Under the pieces are notes generated by a model, which worked only from the letters and a program-made list of their open reading frames with translations, searched no databases and was not told the DNA's origin. Positions 43,061 to 51,684 of a DNA stretch of 64,000 nt are shown one piece after another (position 1 is the first letter of the stretch; every line of letters begins with the position of its first letter). A program made the position numbers and the translations under genes. This stretch comes from Butyrivibrio sp. LC3010. Its GTDB lineage: Bacteria > Bacillota > Clostridia > Lachnospirales > Lachnospiraceae. Location: NCBI RefSeq assembly GCF_000424385.1, contig NZ_AUJU01000022.1, positions 1 to 64,000 of the forward strand, given 5' to 3'.

Positions 43061-45528
43061 GATGCATTACCTCCGTAAACGCGCATAATGTCAGCTCTGA
43101 CATCACCTATCTGCCGTTTTAGAGCATCGTGGTTTGCAATTATGAAAGCTTCCCATTTAACATCTGCTGCCTTTTCAACCTCGGCAGCTTTTCTTGAAAG
43201 GTCATATGCCCCTATGATTCTGCTGGAGAGTTTTAGAGCTTCAAGCTTTATCCTGTAATTCTCCCAATCTCTCTCATCATAAAGCTTTTGAAGCTCTTCA
43301 ATTATAGAGTCTGCTTCTCTGTCAAATTCATGAAGCATCTCCTCGTAGAACTCATCACTTCCTCTGCAGATCCTCGTACCCTCAACTGCATTTAAAACCG
43401 CATAATTTCCTCTTCTGTTTGTGGAAGCATCGGATATATCATCATCTTTGACAACATCCATGGTCACATATTCCCACATGGTTGAAGGCAGAAGCTTTTT
43501 AAGAACTCTCTCAAGCTCAGATATCTCAATGGGCTTTGCCAAAAACTCATCAAAGCCCTCCTTCATAAACATCTCCCTTACACCACTGACAGCATTTGCC
43601 GTAAATGCAATAATGGAAGTATGGTCATCAGGCCCTGCATTATGCCTTATCATCTTCATTGCTTCCACACCGTCCACATCCGGCATCATATGATCCATGA
43701 AAATAACATCAAACTTTTTCTTTTCACAAAGATTGACAGCTTCCATTCCACTGCGGGCAAGCTCAGCATCCATTCCGTAACCGGCAAGGATACCCTTGGC
43801 AACAAGAAGATTCATCTCTTCATCATCAACAACCAGGGCACTTACATTATTGAATACAAGCTTCTTTCCACTGGTTTCGGGATCAAACTCCCATACAGCC
43901 ATCTTTCTGTTTACAGAATTCACTATAGAATGGCTAAATACCGGTTTTCTGATAAAGGATACCTTACTGCCATTAGGAATTCTGAACATACCGGACACTG
44001 ATGCAATAACCGATATATCCGGCTTTATATTTTCATAGTAATCCCGATTTTCTGTATATTCTTCCTCAGCGATTATTATGTGAGTGATCTGATTTTTAGA
44101 GCACAGACTCTTAAGTTCCTCAAACTCAGAGACCTTATGAATAGGCACAGAAAGCCCCTTTAGAATATTGAGTATCATCGTATTGTAATACTCTCTAATT
44201 GCGGGGCTTTTATACTTATCATTTCTTATATAACATGCAATTTCCAGCTTTTCAGGGTGATCAACCATAACGCTGGGAGTTTCATCCTCAACCTTTTGAG
44301 GTATTGTGACCGTAATCTTGGTTCCCTTTTTTACTTCGCTCTCAATCCTGATAAAGCCGCCCATCTTCTTTACAAAACCGAAGACTATGGACAGTCCAAG
44401 CCCTATACCTTCAGCTCTTCTGCTTCGTCCGGAATCTATCTGGTACATTCCCTCAACTACTCTTTTTCTCTCATCTTCCGTCATACCGATACCGGTGTCA
44501 GTTACTTCTATGCACAGATTGACACCATAATCCTTCTTACGGGTAAAAATGCGCAGATTGACACAGCCGTTTTCACCCGTGAATTTAACCGCATTTACCA
44601 TGAGATGTCTCATGATTCTCTTAATCCTTGCGGCATCTCCCACAAGCCTCGCCGGGATATTGGCATCCATATCGATGACTATCTCAGGAGTTCCCTGCCT
44701 TACCATCCTGAACTCCGTGGCAATATCATTAACTACAGATGATATGCGGTAGTCCTCCTCTGAAAGCACAAGGGAACCTGTATCTATTTCCGTATAGTCC
44801 AGAATATCCTCAATTCTACTGAATAACCTTCTACCAGCCCCCTGTATTGCATTAAGATCAGCTTTCTTTTTCTCCTCGCGCTCATCATTTAATAAAAGCC
44901 CTGATAGTCCTGTAACAACATTGATGGGCGTGCGGAGCTCATGGGAAATATTAGCCATGAAATCCTCGGATTTGCGCTTCATTTCACTCATTTCATCCTC
45001 AAGTTCATCCGCCATCCTTTTGGACACAGAGAACATTTCACAGATATACCCCGCCACCCTGTCAGCCAGGATCACCGCAAGAATATCCAGAAAAAGGATT
45101 GGAATGGACAGCTGTTTAAAGCTCTCCACCTTGGAAAACATCAGAATTACGTGATAAAGAATCAGAATCACATATCCCATCAGGAATATGCGAAGAGCAG
45201 CTTTTTCCTCAGTAAGAGAAAACAGCATCATGGCAAGCACTATAATAAGTGTAGCATTATACAATTGTTCAATATGGGATCCATAAAAGAATATGGCCAG
45301 AACGACAAAACCGGCATAGACAAAAATCCGGAACCTGAATACAAACTGTCCGGAAACATAAATACTCCAGGAGATGACAACTCCGACAAAAATTATCGGA
45401 ATTGTCCAAAACTCCCATGAACTGGTAACAGATACAATTGCAAGACCCAGAGAAAAAACCGTATAACAGACGAGTATTACAATCTGAATACTCTTACGTA
45501 TTTCCTCATTTCGCTTGCCTCTATCCAT
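43057..45528 (-). CDS. membrane hybrid histidine kinase with His-less HPt-like domain (kinase C)
   Basis: The 823-residue protein is the counterpart of kinase A. It has about six membrane segments (15-165), kinase core (ANISHELRTP, VNAVKFTGENG, TDTGIGM, GIGLGLSIV), a pseudoreceiver around 430-545 with HIIIAEEEYTENRDYYE, and an intact receiver (ALVVDDEEMN; IFMDHMMPDVDG). Unlike kinase A it carries an extra C-terminal HPt-like domain (about 725-823), but its core reads LEALKLSSRIIGA with Glu replacing the phospho-His. It should autophosphorylate and phosphorylate its own receiver but cannot relay onward through this domain. The gene starts 9 bp after the small membrane gene. Confidence 0.88.
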   Translation of the reverse strand: MDRGKRNEEIRKSIQIVILVCYTVFSLGLAIVSVTSSWEFWTIPIIFVGVVISWSIYVSGQFVFRFRIFVYAGFVVLAIFFYGSHIEQLYNATLIIVLAMMLFSLTEEKAALRIFLMGYVILILYHVILMFSKVESFKQLSIPILFLDILAVILADRVAGYICEMFSVSKRMADELEDEMSEMKRKSEDFMANISHELRTPINVVTGLSGLLLNDEREEKKKADLNAIQGAGRRLFSRIEDILDYTEIDTGSLVLSEEDYRISSVVNDIATEFRMVRQGTPEIVIDMDANIPARLVGDAARIKRIMRHLMVNAVKFTGENGCVNLRIFTRKKDYGVNLCIEVTDTGIGMTEDERKRVVEGMYQIDSGRSRRAEGIGLGLSIVFGFVKKMGGFIRIESEVKKGTKITVTIPQKVEDETPSVMVDHPEKLEIACYIRNDKYKSPAIREYYNTMILNILKGLSVPIHKVSEFEELKSLCSKNQITHIIIAEEEYTENRDYYENIKPDISVIASVSGMFRIPNGSKVSFIRKPVFSHSIVNSVNRKMAVWEFDPETSGKKLVFNNVSALVVDDEEMNLLVAKGILAGYGMDAELARSGMEAVNLCEKKKFDVIFMDHMMPDVDGVEAMKMIRHNAGPDDHTSIIAFTANAVSGVREMFMKEGFDEFLAKPIEISELERVLKKLLPSTMWEYVTMDVVKDDDISDASTNRRGNYAVLNAVEGTRICRGSDEFYEEMLHEFDREADSIIEELQKLYDERDWENYRIKLEALKLSSRIIGAYDLSRKAAEVEKAADVKWEAFIIANHDALKRQIGDVRADIMRVYGGNAS

Positions 45529-45537
45529 AACTGCACC

Positions 45538-45903
45538 TCACATAAAGGAAAAGTACAACAACAACCCTACCCAAATTATTGAAATAACATTGAGTATTAT
45601 CCCCACGTTCGGAAAAAGTTTGAATATGTCCCTTTCCATCCTGGCTAGTATACCAAGAACAAGTCCTGTGATTGAATACAGCAGGCAAAACATAACCGCC
45701 ACCGCGTATTTTGCTTCTGCCTGTCCGCCATTTCTATAGCTTAAGTAAACAGCATAGATAATTGTTGCTACAGAAATCACTCCAAGGGCCGAAGAAAGAA
45801 CTCCCTTTTCAGGATGCTTCTTATCAGTAAACACGTATCTCCCACGGCTCCTGACAGGAAGCTTAATATTGAATTTTTTCCTCTTTTTTCTCTCCTCCAT
45901 CAT
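45538..45903 (-). CDS. small three-helix membrane protein
   Basis: The 121-residue protein has a basic cytoplasmic start (MEERKKRKKFNIKLPVRSRG) and three hydrophobic helices (about 38-55, 66-85 and 99-120). It matches a small Lachnospiraceae membrane family that I recall as DUF6142; I could not verify the number. Genes lie 9 bp on either side (pyrE upstream, kinase C downstream), so it belongs to their operon and could be an accessory membrane subunit of the kinase pair. Confidence 0.72.
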   Translation of the reverse strand: MMEERKKRKKFNIKLPVRSRGRYVFTDKKHPEKGVLSSALGVISVATIIYAVYLSYRNGGQAEAKYAVAVMFCLLYSITGLVLGILARMERDIFKLFPNVGIILNVISIIWVGLLLYFSFM

Positions 45904-45912
45904 AGAACCTGA

Positions 45913-46605
45913 TTAGTTTGCAGACAGATTGCCTGCGCCGTACTCCTTGTAATACTCATCTATTGCTTTCTTGATGTTCTTATCTATAACAACATCACCA
46001 TCGAAAGACTTTCCATAGAGGTGTTCAACAACCTCCTGCATTGTTACAATGGCACCTGTCTCAAAGCCATAGCGCTCTCTGATCTCATCAAGGGCGCTCA
46101 TATCAGTCTCAAGGCCCTTCTCCTGTCTGTTAAGTGAAACCATGAGACCAACTATATCAGCATCAGCCTGTTCTCTGATGATCGGCACTGTCTCTTCGAT
46201 TGACTTTCCGGAGGTTGTAACATCCTCAATGATCATAACTCTGTCGCCGTCTCTAAGCTTTGTTCCAAGAAGGATACCCTTGTCGCCGTGATCCTTGATC
46301 TCTTTTCTGTTGGAGCAGTAACGGATCTCTCTTCCGTAAAGTTCGCTGATGGCGATTGTTGTTGCAACTGTAAGCGGTATTCCCTTGTATGCAGGTCCGA
46401 AAAGTACATCGAACTCAAGACCGAATCTGTCATGAATTGCTCTTGCATAGTACTCACCGAGCTTCTTTAACTGAGCACCTGTAACATATGCTCCCGCATT
46501 CATGAAAAACGGTGACTTTCTTCCACTCTTAAGTGTAAACTCCCCAAACTTAAGGACATTGCTGTCCACCATAAACTCAATAAACTCTTCCTTATATCTT
46601 TCCAT
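45913..46605 (-). CDS. pyrE: orotate phosphoribosyltransferase
   Basis: PyrE attaches orotate to phosphoribosyl pyrophosphate to form OMP. The 230-residue protein shows the PRPP-binding motif RVMIIEDVTTSGKSIEETV, the catalytic loop region NRKEIKDHGDKG and FGPAYKGIPLTVATTIA. I choose the ATG at 46605 (MERYKEEF), with GAGGAG 11 bases upstream; an upstream extension would run through a structured leader. It is the first gene of the unit leading into signalling cluster 2, an unusual pairing. pyrF lies just upstream with its own promoter. Confidence 0.94.
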   Translation of the reverse strand: MERYKEEFIEFMVDSNVLKFGEFTLKSGRKSPFFMNAGAYVTGAQLKKLGEYYARAIHDRFGLEFDVLFGPAYKGIPLTVATTIAISELYGREIRYCSNRKEIKDHGDKGILLGTKLRDGDRVMIIEDVTTSGKSIEETVPIIREQADADIVGLMVSLNRQEKGLETDMSALDEIRERYGFETGAIVTMQEVVEHLYGKSFDGDVVIDKNIKKAIDEYYKEYGAGNLSAN

Positions 46606-46648
46606 TTTTGGACATACTCCTCTAAAACTATATTTATTATCCGGTTTA

Positions 46649-46695
46649 CTCCGCTTTGATGCAAAACCACACACTCCGGGCTTGCATTCGCGGAG
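46649..46695 (-). promoter_or_regulatory. pyrE: structured pyrE leader hairpin
   Basis: CTCCGC (46649-46654) and ATGCAA (46659-46664) pair with TTGCAT (46682-46687) and GCGGAG (46690-46695), giving a 12-pair stem broken by a small internal loop. No T-run follows. It lies about 45-90 bases upstream of the start codon and may regulate pyrE expression or mRNA stability. I see no PyrR-binding consensus. Confidence 0.5.
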
Positions 46696-46728
46696 AACAC
46701 CAGACTAATTCACTGTACTGTTATCAGA

Positions 46729-46755
46729 ATTGTATCATAATAAAAAGCTTGTAAA
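46729..46755 (-). promoter_or_regulatory. pyrE: putative pyrE promoter
   Basis: Minus-strand TTTACA (46750-46755) and TACAAT (46729-46734) are 15 bp apart, and TGA directly before TACAAT makes an extended -10. The short spacer lowers confidence. Confidence 0.5.
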
Positions 46756-46812
46756 CTATTAATTAAGTATTAAAAATGACTTAACCAAGCGGTTTGTCGT
46801 GTAAAAATATTT

Positions 46813-47733
46813 TTATTTTAAAGCAGAAGCTATATCTTCCTTCATATCAAGAACCGCTTTTCTTGCAGCCTCTCCAAGAAGTTCCTGTGAAGGATCTCCA
46901 TACTTTTCATTCTTCCATGCAGCTATGATTCCGCGGGATGAATTAACAATTGCTCCAAGTCCGTCCTTATCAAAGAAGTGAACAAGGTCTTTTCCTTTTC
47001 CGCCCTGAGCGCCATAGCCGGGAACCAGTATAAATGCATGAGGCATAATATCGCGAAGTACCTTACCCATCTCCGGATATGTAGCTCCCACAACTGCACC
47101 GACGTTACTGTAAGAACCATCCATAGATTCTGCACCCCAGGTCTCAACAAGACTTCCTACTGTCTCATAGAGAGGCTTGCCGTCAGCTACCTTATCCTGA
47201 AGCTCACCGCTGCTGGGATTTGAAGTCTTTACAAGTACGAAAATACCCTTGTCAAATTCATTACATACATTTATGAAAGGCTTTACTCCATCTGATCCCA
47301 AATAAGGATTAACGGTAGCAAAATCAGCATCGAACCCTTTTATAAGTGTATCGCCTACCTTAGATGCTCCAAGGTGCGCGATAGCGTAGGATTCAGAGGT
47401 TGAACCTATATCGCCTCTTTTTACATCAGCAATGACAAGGAGCCCCTTTTCATGGCAGTAATCAATGGTCTTCTTATAAGCTTCAAGTCCGGGAAGTCCG
47501 AACTGCTCATACATGGCAACCTGCGGCTTAACGGCAGGAACGAGATCGTATATATTATCAACTATCTCTTTATTAAACAAAAAGAAGCTCTCGGCAACTG
47601 CTTCCTGAGACGGTCCGAACTCAGAAAACGCTTTGTCAAGAATTCTCTTTGGGATGAAATCCGTCTTCGGATCCAGGCCTACAACAATAGGTGCTTCGGT
47701 CTTTTTAATACCATCAATCAACTTTTTAATCAT
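46813..47733 (-). CDS. pyrF: orotidine 5'-phosphate decarboxylase, long type
   Basis: PyrF decarboxylates OMP to UMP. The 306-residue protein is of the longer type-2 subgroup, with the catalytic motif VIADVKRGDIGSTSESYA, the start IVVGLDPKTDFIP and the phosphate-binding end GLGAIVNSSRGII. Type-1 enzymes are about 240 residues. It is transcribed from a clear promoter at 47771-47799 with GAGGAG before the ATG. Confidence 0.95.
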   Translation of the reverse strand: MIKKLIDGIKKTEAPIVVGLDPKTDFIPKRILDKAFSEFGPSQEAVAESFFLFNKEIVDNIYDLVPAVKPQVAMYEQFGLPGLEAYKKTIDYCHEKGLLVIADVKRGDIGSTSESYAIAHLGASKVGDTLIKGFDADFATVNPYLGSDGVKPFINVCNEFDKGIFVLVKTSNPSSGELQDKVADGKPLYETVGSLVETWGAESMDGSYSNVGAVVGATYPEMGKVLRDIMPHAFILVPGYGAQGGKGKDLVHFFDKDGLGAIVNSSRGIIAAWKNEKYGDPSQELLGEAARKAVLDMKEDIASALK

Positions 47734-47770
47734 GGGAATTCTCCTCTATAAACTGTATTTATTCCACGAT

Positions 47771-47799
47771 AGTATACATGATTTTTTCACATTAGTTAA
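47771..47799 (-). promoter_or_regulatory. pyrF: pyrF promoter
   Basis: Minus-strand TTAACT (47794-47799) and TATACT (47771-47776) have a 17-bp spacer and lie 38 bp upstream of the pyrF start codon. Confidence 0.7.
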
Positions 47800-47853
47800 C
47801 CCCTCATTCAACAGGATTATCTGCGAATAAGGGGCGGTTATAATTCTGATATT

Positions 47854-48630
47854 TTATTTGTTTGAACCAAAGAAAAAATCATCGATGCTTCCAAGGAGTT
47901 TAGCCTTGGGCATGGTCTTCAAAAGATACTTCTCAGGCTTTAGCGCTGCTACTGAAACCACACTCTCCTTGTCACTCTTGGATGTAAGGAACATTACAGG
48001 CAACTGTTTTATCTTAGGATCATTTCTGATTTCATTTAGTACATGAGGACCATCCATCTGAGGCATCATGTAATCCAGAAGAACCAGGTCAACTTCATTA
48101 CTTTGAAGGAAATTCAAAGCTATCTTACCTGTGCTTGCCATGTAAACTCTATATTTAACTGAGAGCCAGGTCTTTATCATCCTGAGCATCGTACCGTCAT
48201 CATCAACCACGAGAATTTTCTTTTTCTGATCTTCTCCAAGTGCATTACTCATTACAACAGTGTCGAGCTGATCAGCCAGCTCCTTCACATCAAGTGGTCT
48301 TAAGAATGTCTCTGTGACCTTGATCTTTGAGATGAATCTGGCTGCACACTCCAGCTCATCGGTATTCCCCACCTCATATAGAAAAAAGCGTTCCTTATCA
48401 ATTGCTTCATCCAGATATTTAAAGGTTTCGATATCATCCATCTCCGGATTTTTGGCGTCAATATCACCAAGATATAAAACAAATAACTCAGGTTTGTTCT
48501 CGAGTGCCATGATGTCGTCCTTAATAAAACCACATCTTACAACCTCGTATCCGTCATTCTGTAGTCCCTTGGCTATGGCATTTACCATGAAGCTTTTTTG
48601 TGAACCTATCAGCAAAACTCTTTTATCCAT
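47854..48630 (-). CDS. pseudoreceiver-receiver response regulator without output domain (paralogue C)
   Basis: The 258-residue protein is the third paralogue of the pair at 13276-14037 and 16326-17084. The first domain lacks the phospho-Asp (site reads FVLYLGDID), the second is intact (ILVVDDDGTMLRM, LVLLDYMMPQMDGP, FLTSKSDKESV, YLLKTMPK). Like the others it has no output domain. It follows kinase E by 21 bp and is the obvious receiver partner of that kinase's HPt domain. Confidence 0.86.
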   Translation of the reverse strand: MDKRVLLIGSQKSFMVNAIAKGLQNDGYEVVRCGFIKDDIMALENKPELFVLYLGDIDAKNPEMDDIETFKYLDEAIDKERFFLYEVGNTDELECAARFISKIKVTETFLRPLDVKELADQLDTVVMSNALGEDQKKKILVVDDDGTMLRMIKTWLSVKYRVYMASTGKIALNFLQSNEVDLVLLDYMMPQMDGPHVLNEIRNDPKIKQLPVMFLTSKSDKESVVSVAALKPEKYLLKTMPKAKLLGSIDDFFFGSNK

Positions 48631-48651
48631 ATGATTCTTCCCTTCTTTATG

Positions 48652-51600
48652 TTAAAGAATCTTTAACAGACCATCTCTATCTACAGCTGCCAGTAGCCTC
48701 TTAATTTCTTTATACGTATCTTTAAAATCATCCGGCATTCTGTAGTCATCCATCATGGATACAACATCATCCGCGCTGTCGAAATAGTTACCTTCAACAA
48801 ATTCTCTAAGACTTTTAAGCGCTCCACTAAGCTCTTCCGGTTCTATCAAAGGTTTACCAAGTTCATCTTCAGCCTCACTGTTTGCAGCTTCTATCAGTGG
48901 GCTTAAGAATTCAGCATATTCTTTGTAGTTGTGCAAAAGTTCAGGTGTTCTTCTCTCAATCTCATCAAGATCACCCTTGTTACCGCATTGTTCGAGGTAT
49001 GCAGCAAGATTGGATAATTCTGTTGCACCTATAACTCTCGCGGAGCTCTTTAAACCGTGAACATAGGTAGTATAGTTTTCGATATCCTTAAAGTGCCAGG
49101 CATCTTCTATCGATTTGGCATTAGCTTCTATCGCCAGTGCAAAATTGGTTGCAACCTGTTTTAGTGCAGCAGGTCCTCCACAGTTTTTGGAGCCTGTTTC
49201 GTAATCTATACCACTTATATTGGTCATGACGCTTATAGCTTCAAGATCATCTGCTCCTATCTCATCTACCGTTGAGCTAAGTTCGAAGCCTTCGTCCTCA
49301 GGTTTTATTATAAGGTCTCTGGGCAACGTCTTTAATATTACATCTTCTAGCCGTGCTGAATCAACAGGTTTTGGAAGATATCCTGAAAAACCTTCCTTAA
49401 AGTACATTTCTCTTGCGCCGCTTATTACGTTAGCAGTGAGCGCAAATACCGGAACATCCTTATTCAGGTTCTCATCCAGCTCTTTCATTGCACGGAAAGT
49501 TTCTATTCCATCCATCCTTGGCATCCTGTGATCCATGAAGATAATATCATACTTGTTATCACAAACTTTTTCCAGTGCTTCAAAGCCACTTTCTGCAACA
49601 TCCACCTGAATCTGTGTCTGCTTCAGAAGTCCCTGGATAACAGTGAGATTCGCCAGAGTATCGTCAACTACCAGGATTCTGGCATCGGGAGCATGGAAGC
49701 TCTCATGATAAGTATCCTGTCCCATGAGTGTCTCTTCATAGGTCGCAGCAAAATCACCGATAGGACTCCAGTTTAAGACCTTCTGCTTTATTGAAAATGA
49801 AAACTCACTGCCTTTTCCATACTCACTGCTGACAAGAAGCCTTGAATCCATAAGGGCAAGGAGCTGTTTTACTATATTCATTCCAAGGCCGGTGCCTTCA
49901 ATTGTTCTGTTTCTGCTCTCCTCAATCCTTTCAAAGGGTGAAAAAAGCTTATCCATATCTTCTTTGCGGATTCCGATACCGGTATCCTTAATGTTGAATC
50001 TTAGGGATATATTATCCTTATCTATAACCTTATGATCTATGGTAATTGTTACACTGCCTTCATTCGTATACTTTATAGCATTCGTTATGACGTTCATAGC
50101 GCACTGCTTTATACGTATCTCATCGCCCATTAGTATGCACGGAATGTCTGTAGAAATATTGGTCTTAAGTTCAAGCCCTTTTCCCTGCATTCTCATATGT
50201 GCTGTGTTTATCAGGTCATTAACTAGTGAACTGAGATCATATTCAACAGGTATTATCTCGGTTTTTCCTGCCTCAATTCTGGAGAAATCAAGAACATCAT
50301 TAACAAGTCCAAGCAGCAGCTTTCCAGAGCTGTTAACGTTGGAGGCATACTTTAATATCTCAGGATCTTTACTTTCCCTGAGGATCATTTCATTAAAACC
50401 AAGCATGGCATTTATTGGCGTTCTAATCTCGTGAGACATGCTTGACAGGAAGTTGTTTTTAGCCTCATTTGCCATCTGCTGGGTTCGCAGCTCATCTGCA
50501 AGAGACCGCTGGGCCTGGATCATCTTAATATAGTTAACCATGGTCTCCGCAGTTTTCATAGAATTTGCATACATATATTCAATCTCATCATCCGTATGGA
50601 TATCGAGATTACGGAGTTTTTCAAGACATTCATCAAGCCCTGTAACTCCTCCGTCATAGAATGCCTGCACAGCATCCGCCAGCGACATGATAGGCCGCGC
50701 TATCCTGTACTGGGCTATCTGATTGGCAATTACACTAAGGGGTATAATTACCACCAGAATAAGCAGTATTAGTTTTATATCAAAAATAAGTGTCTCATTG
50801 TTCAGTCCGAAATTAATATAGCTTGGTGCTCTTGCAGCCTCTATCTCACTGACCTGCTTCTCAAGAGCTATAATGTTAGTCATCTTGGACCAGTCAATTG
50901 AAGAAGTCACCTTTTCTACAGCCCGATTGACTTCCTCAGAAATGGAGCCCTTCATGTTGGGAATAAGTGTATTAGCAAAAATTGCAGCGGTAAGTCCAAG
51001 TGCAACTGCCTGTATAGAGATGATAAGAGAAACTGTAAGACTTAGCTTTGATTTTCTTATATCCGCCATTTTCATGGTGAGTTCATCCACATCATCTCTG
51101 TAATATACGCCACTGAATATCAGCGATTTTACCTTATTGGGCGACTGTTTAAGTATTATATAAGCTATCGCTACTGAAACGAATGCCTCCGGAAGTTCAT
51201 TAAGAAAATAGAATATTGATCTTGAGGGAGCAAATTCAGCAAATCCTCTTCCTGCAAGGATTCCAAGGCAACCTCCCCACAAGCTTCCATAAAACAACAT
51301 ATAAAAGAGCATAACAAAGAAAGCTTTTCTCTTTTTACCAAACATTCCGCTCATGGAAAAATAGTGCGTAATGGCTACCCCTACAATATAAATACCGGTA
51401 ACAAATGCCAGCTCTTTATTAACAGATGTTTTTGCTGCAAAAAGAATAAAGCAGGAAAGTATTGCAGGTATAACACCTTCAAATGCAGAAAGCACAATAA
51501 GAGGTGAAAACTTGAACAGGTAGACAGAGGTGTACTGCCAAAAGTCCAGATTTTCAACACTATCCATATGCAGGCTGTTTTTAATTGTTAATATAGTTGT

Positions 51601-51666
51601 TATTGAGAAAAGGATTCCCAAAACAGCATATCTTAGGTAAAACTGTAAATCATGTTTATGATACAT
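48652..51666 (-). CDS. membrane hybrid histidine kinase with HAMP, receiver and HPt (kinase E)
   Basis: The 1004-residue protein begins with about five to six membrane segments (10-175), then a membrane-bounded extracellular loop (about 235-295) and a HAMP-like linker. The kinase core has SSMSHEIRTP, ITNAIKYTNEG, KDTGIGI and GTGLGMNIV. The receiver is intact (ILVVDDTLAN; IFMDHRMPRMDG). An HPt domain follows with the His present (YVHGLKSSARVIGA), then a tail of about 60 residues (ending YKEIKRLLAAVDRDGLLKIL) that resembles the tail of kinase B. There is no DegV domain. The gene lies 18 bp after the GGDEF-EAL gene and 21 bp before pseudoreceiver-receiver C. Confidence 0.9.
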   Translation of the reverse strand: MYHKHDLQFYLRYAVLGILFSITTILTIKNSLHMDSVENLDFWQYTSVYLFKFSPLIVLSAFEGVIPAILSCFILFAAKTSVNKELAFVTGIYIVGVAITHYFSMSGMFGKKRKAFFVMLFYMLFYGSLWGGCLGILAGRGFAEFAPSRSIFYFLNELPEAFVSVAIAYIILKQSPNKVKSLIFSGVYYRDDVDELTMKMADIRKSKLSLTVSLIISIQAVALGLTAAIFANTLIPNMKGSISEEVNRAVEKVTSSIDWSKMTNIIALEKQVSEIEAARAPSYINFGLNNETLIFDIKLILLILVVIIPLSVIANQIAQYRIARPIMSLADAVQAFYDGGVTGLDECLEKLRNLDIHTDDEIEYMYANSMKTAETMVNYIKMIQAQRSLADELRTQQMANEAKNNFLSSMSHEIRTPINAMLGFNEMILRESKDPEILKYASNVNSSGKLLLGLVNDVLDFSRIEAGKTEIIPVEYDLSSLVNDLINTAHMRMQGKGLELKTNISTDIPCILMGDEIRIKQCAMNVITNAIKYTNEGSVTITIDHKVIDKDNISLRFNIKDTGIGIRKEDMDKLFSPFERIEESRNRTIEGTGLGMNIVKQLLALMDSRLLVSSEYGKGSEFSFSIKQKVLNWSPIGDFAATYEETLMGQDTYHESFHAPDARILVVDDTLANLTVIQGLLKQTQIQVDVAESGFEALEKVCDNKYDIIFMDHRMPRMDGIETFRAMKELDENLNKDVPVFALTANVISGAREMYFKEGFSGYLPKPVDSARLEDVILKTLPRDLIIKPEDEGFELSSTVDEIGADDLEAISVMTNISGIDYETGSKNCGGPAALKQVATNFALAIEANAKSIEDAWHFKDIENYTTYVHGLKSSARVIGATELSNLAAYLEQCGNKGDLDEIERRTPELLHNYKEYAEFLSPLIEAANSEAEDELGKPLIEPEELSGALKSLREFVEGNYFDSADDVVSMMDDYRMPDDFKDTYKEIKRLLAAVDRDGLLKIL

Positions 51667-51684
51667 GGCAGTTTCCTCATCTAA

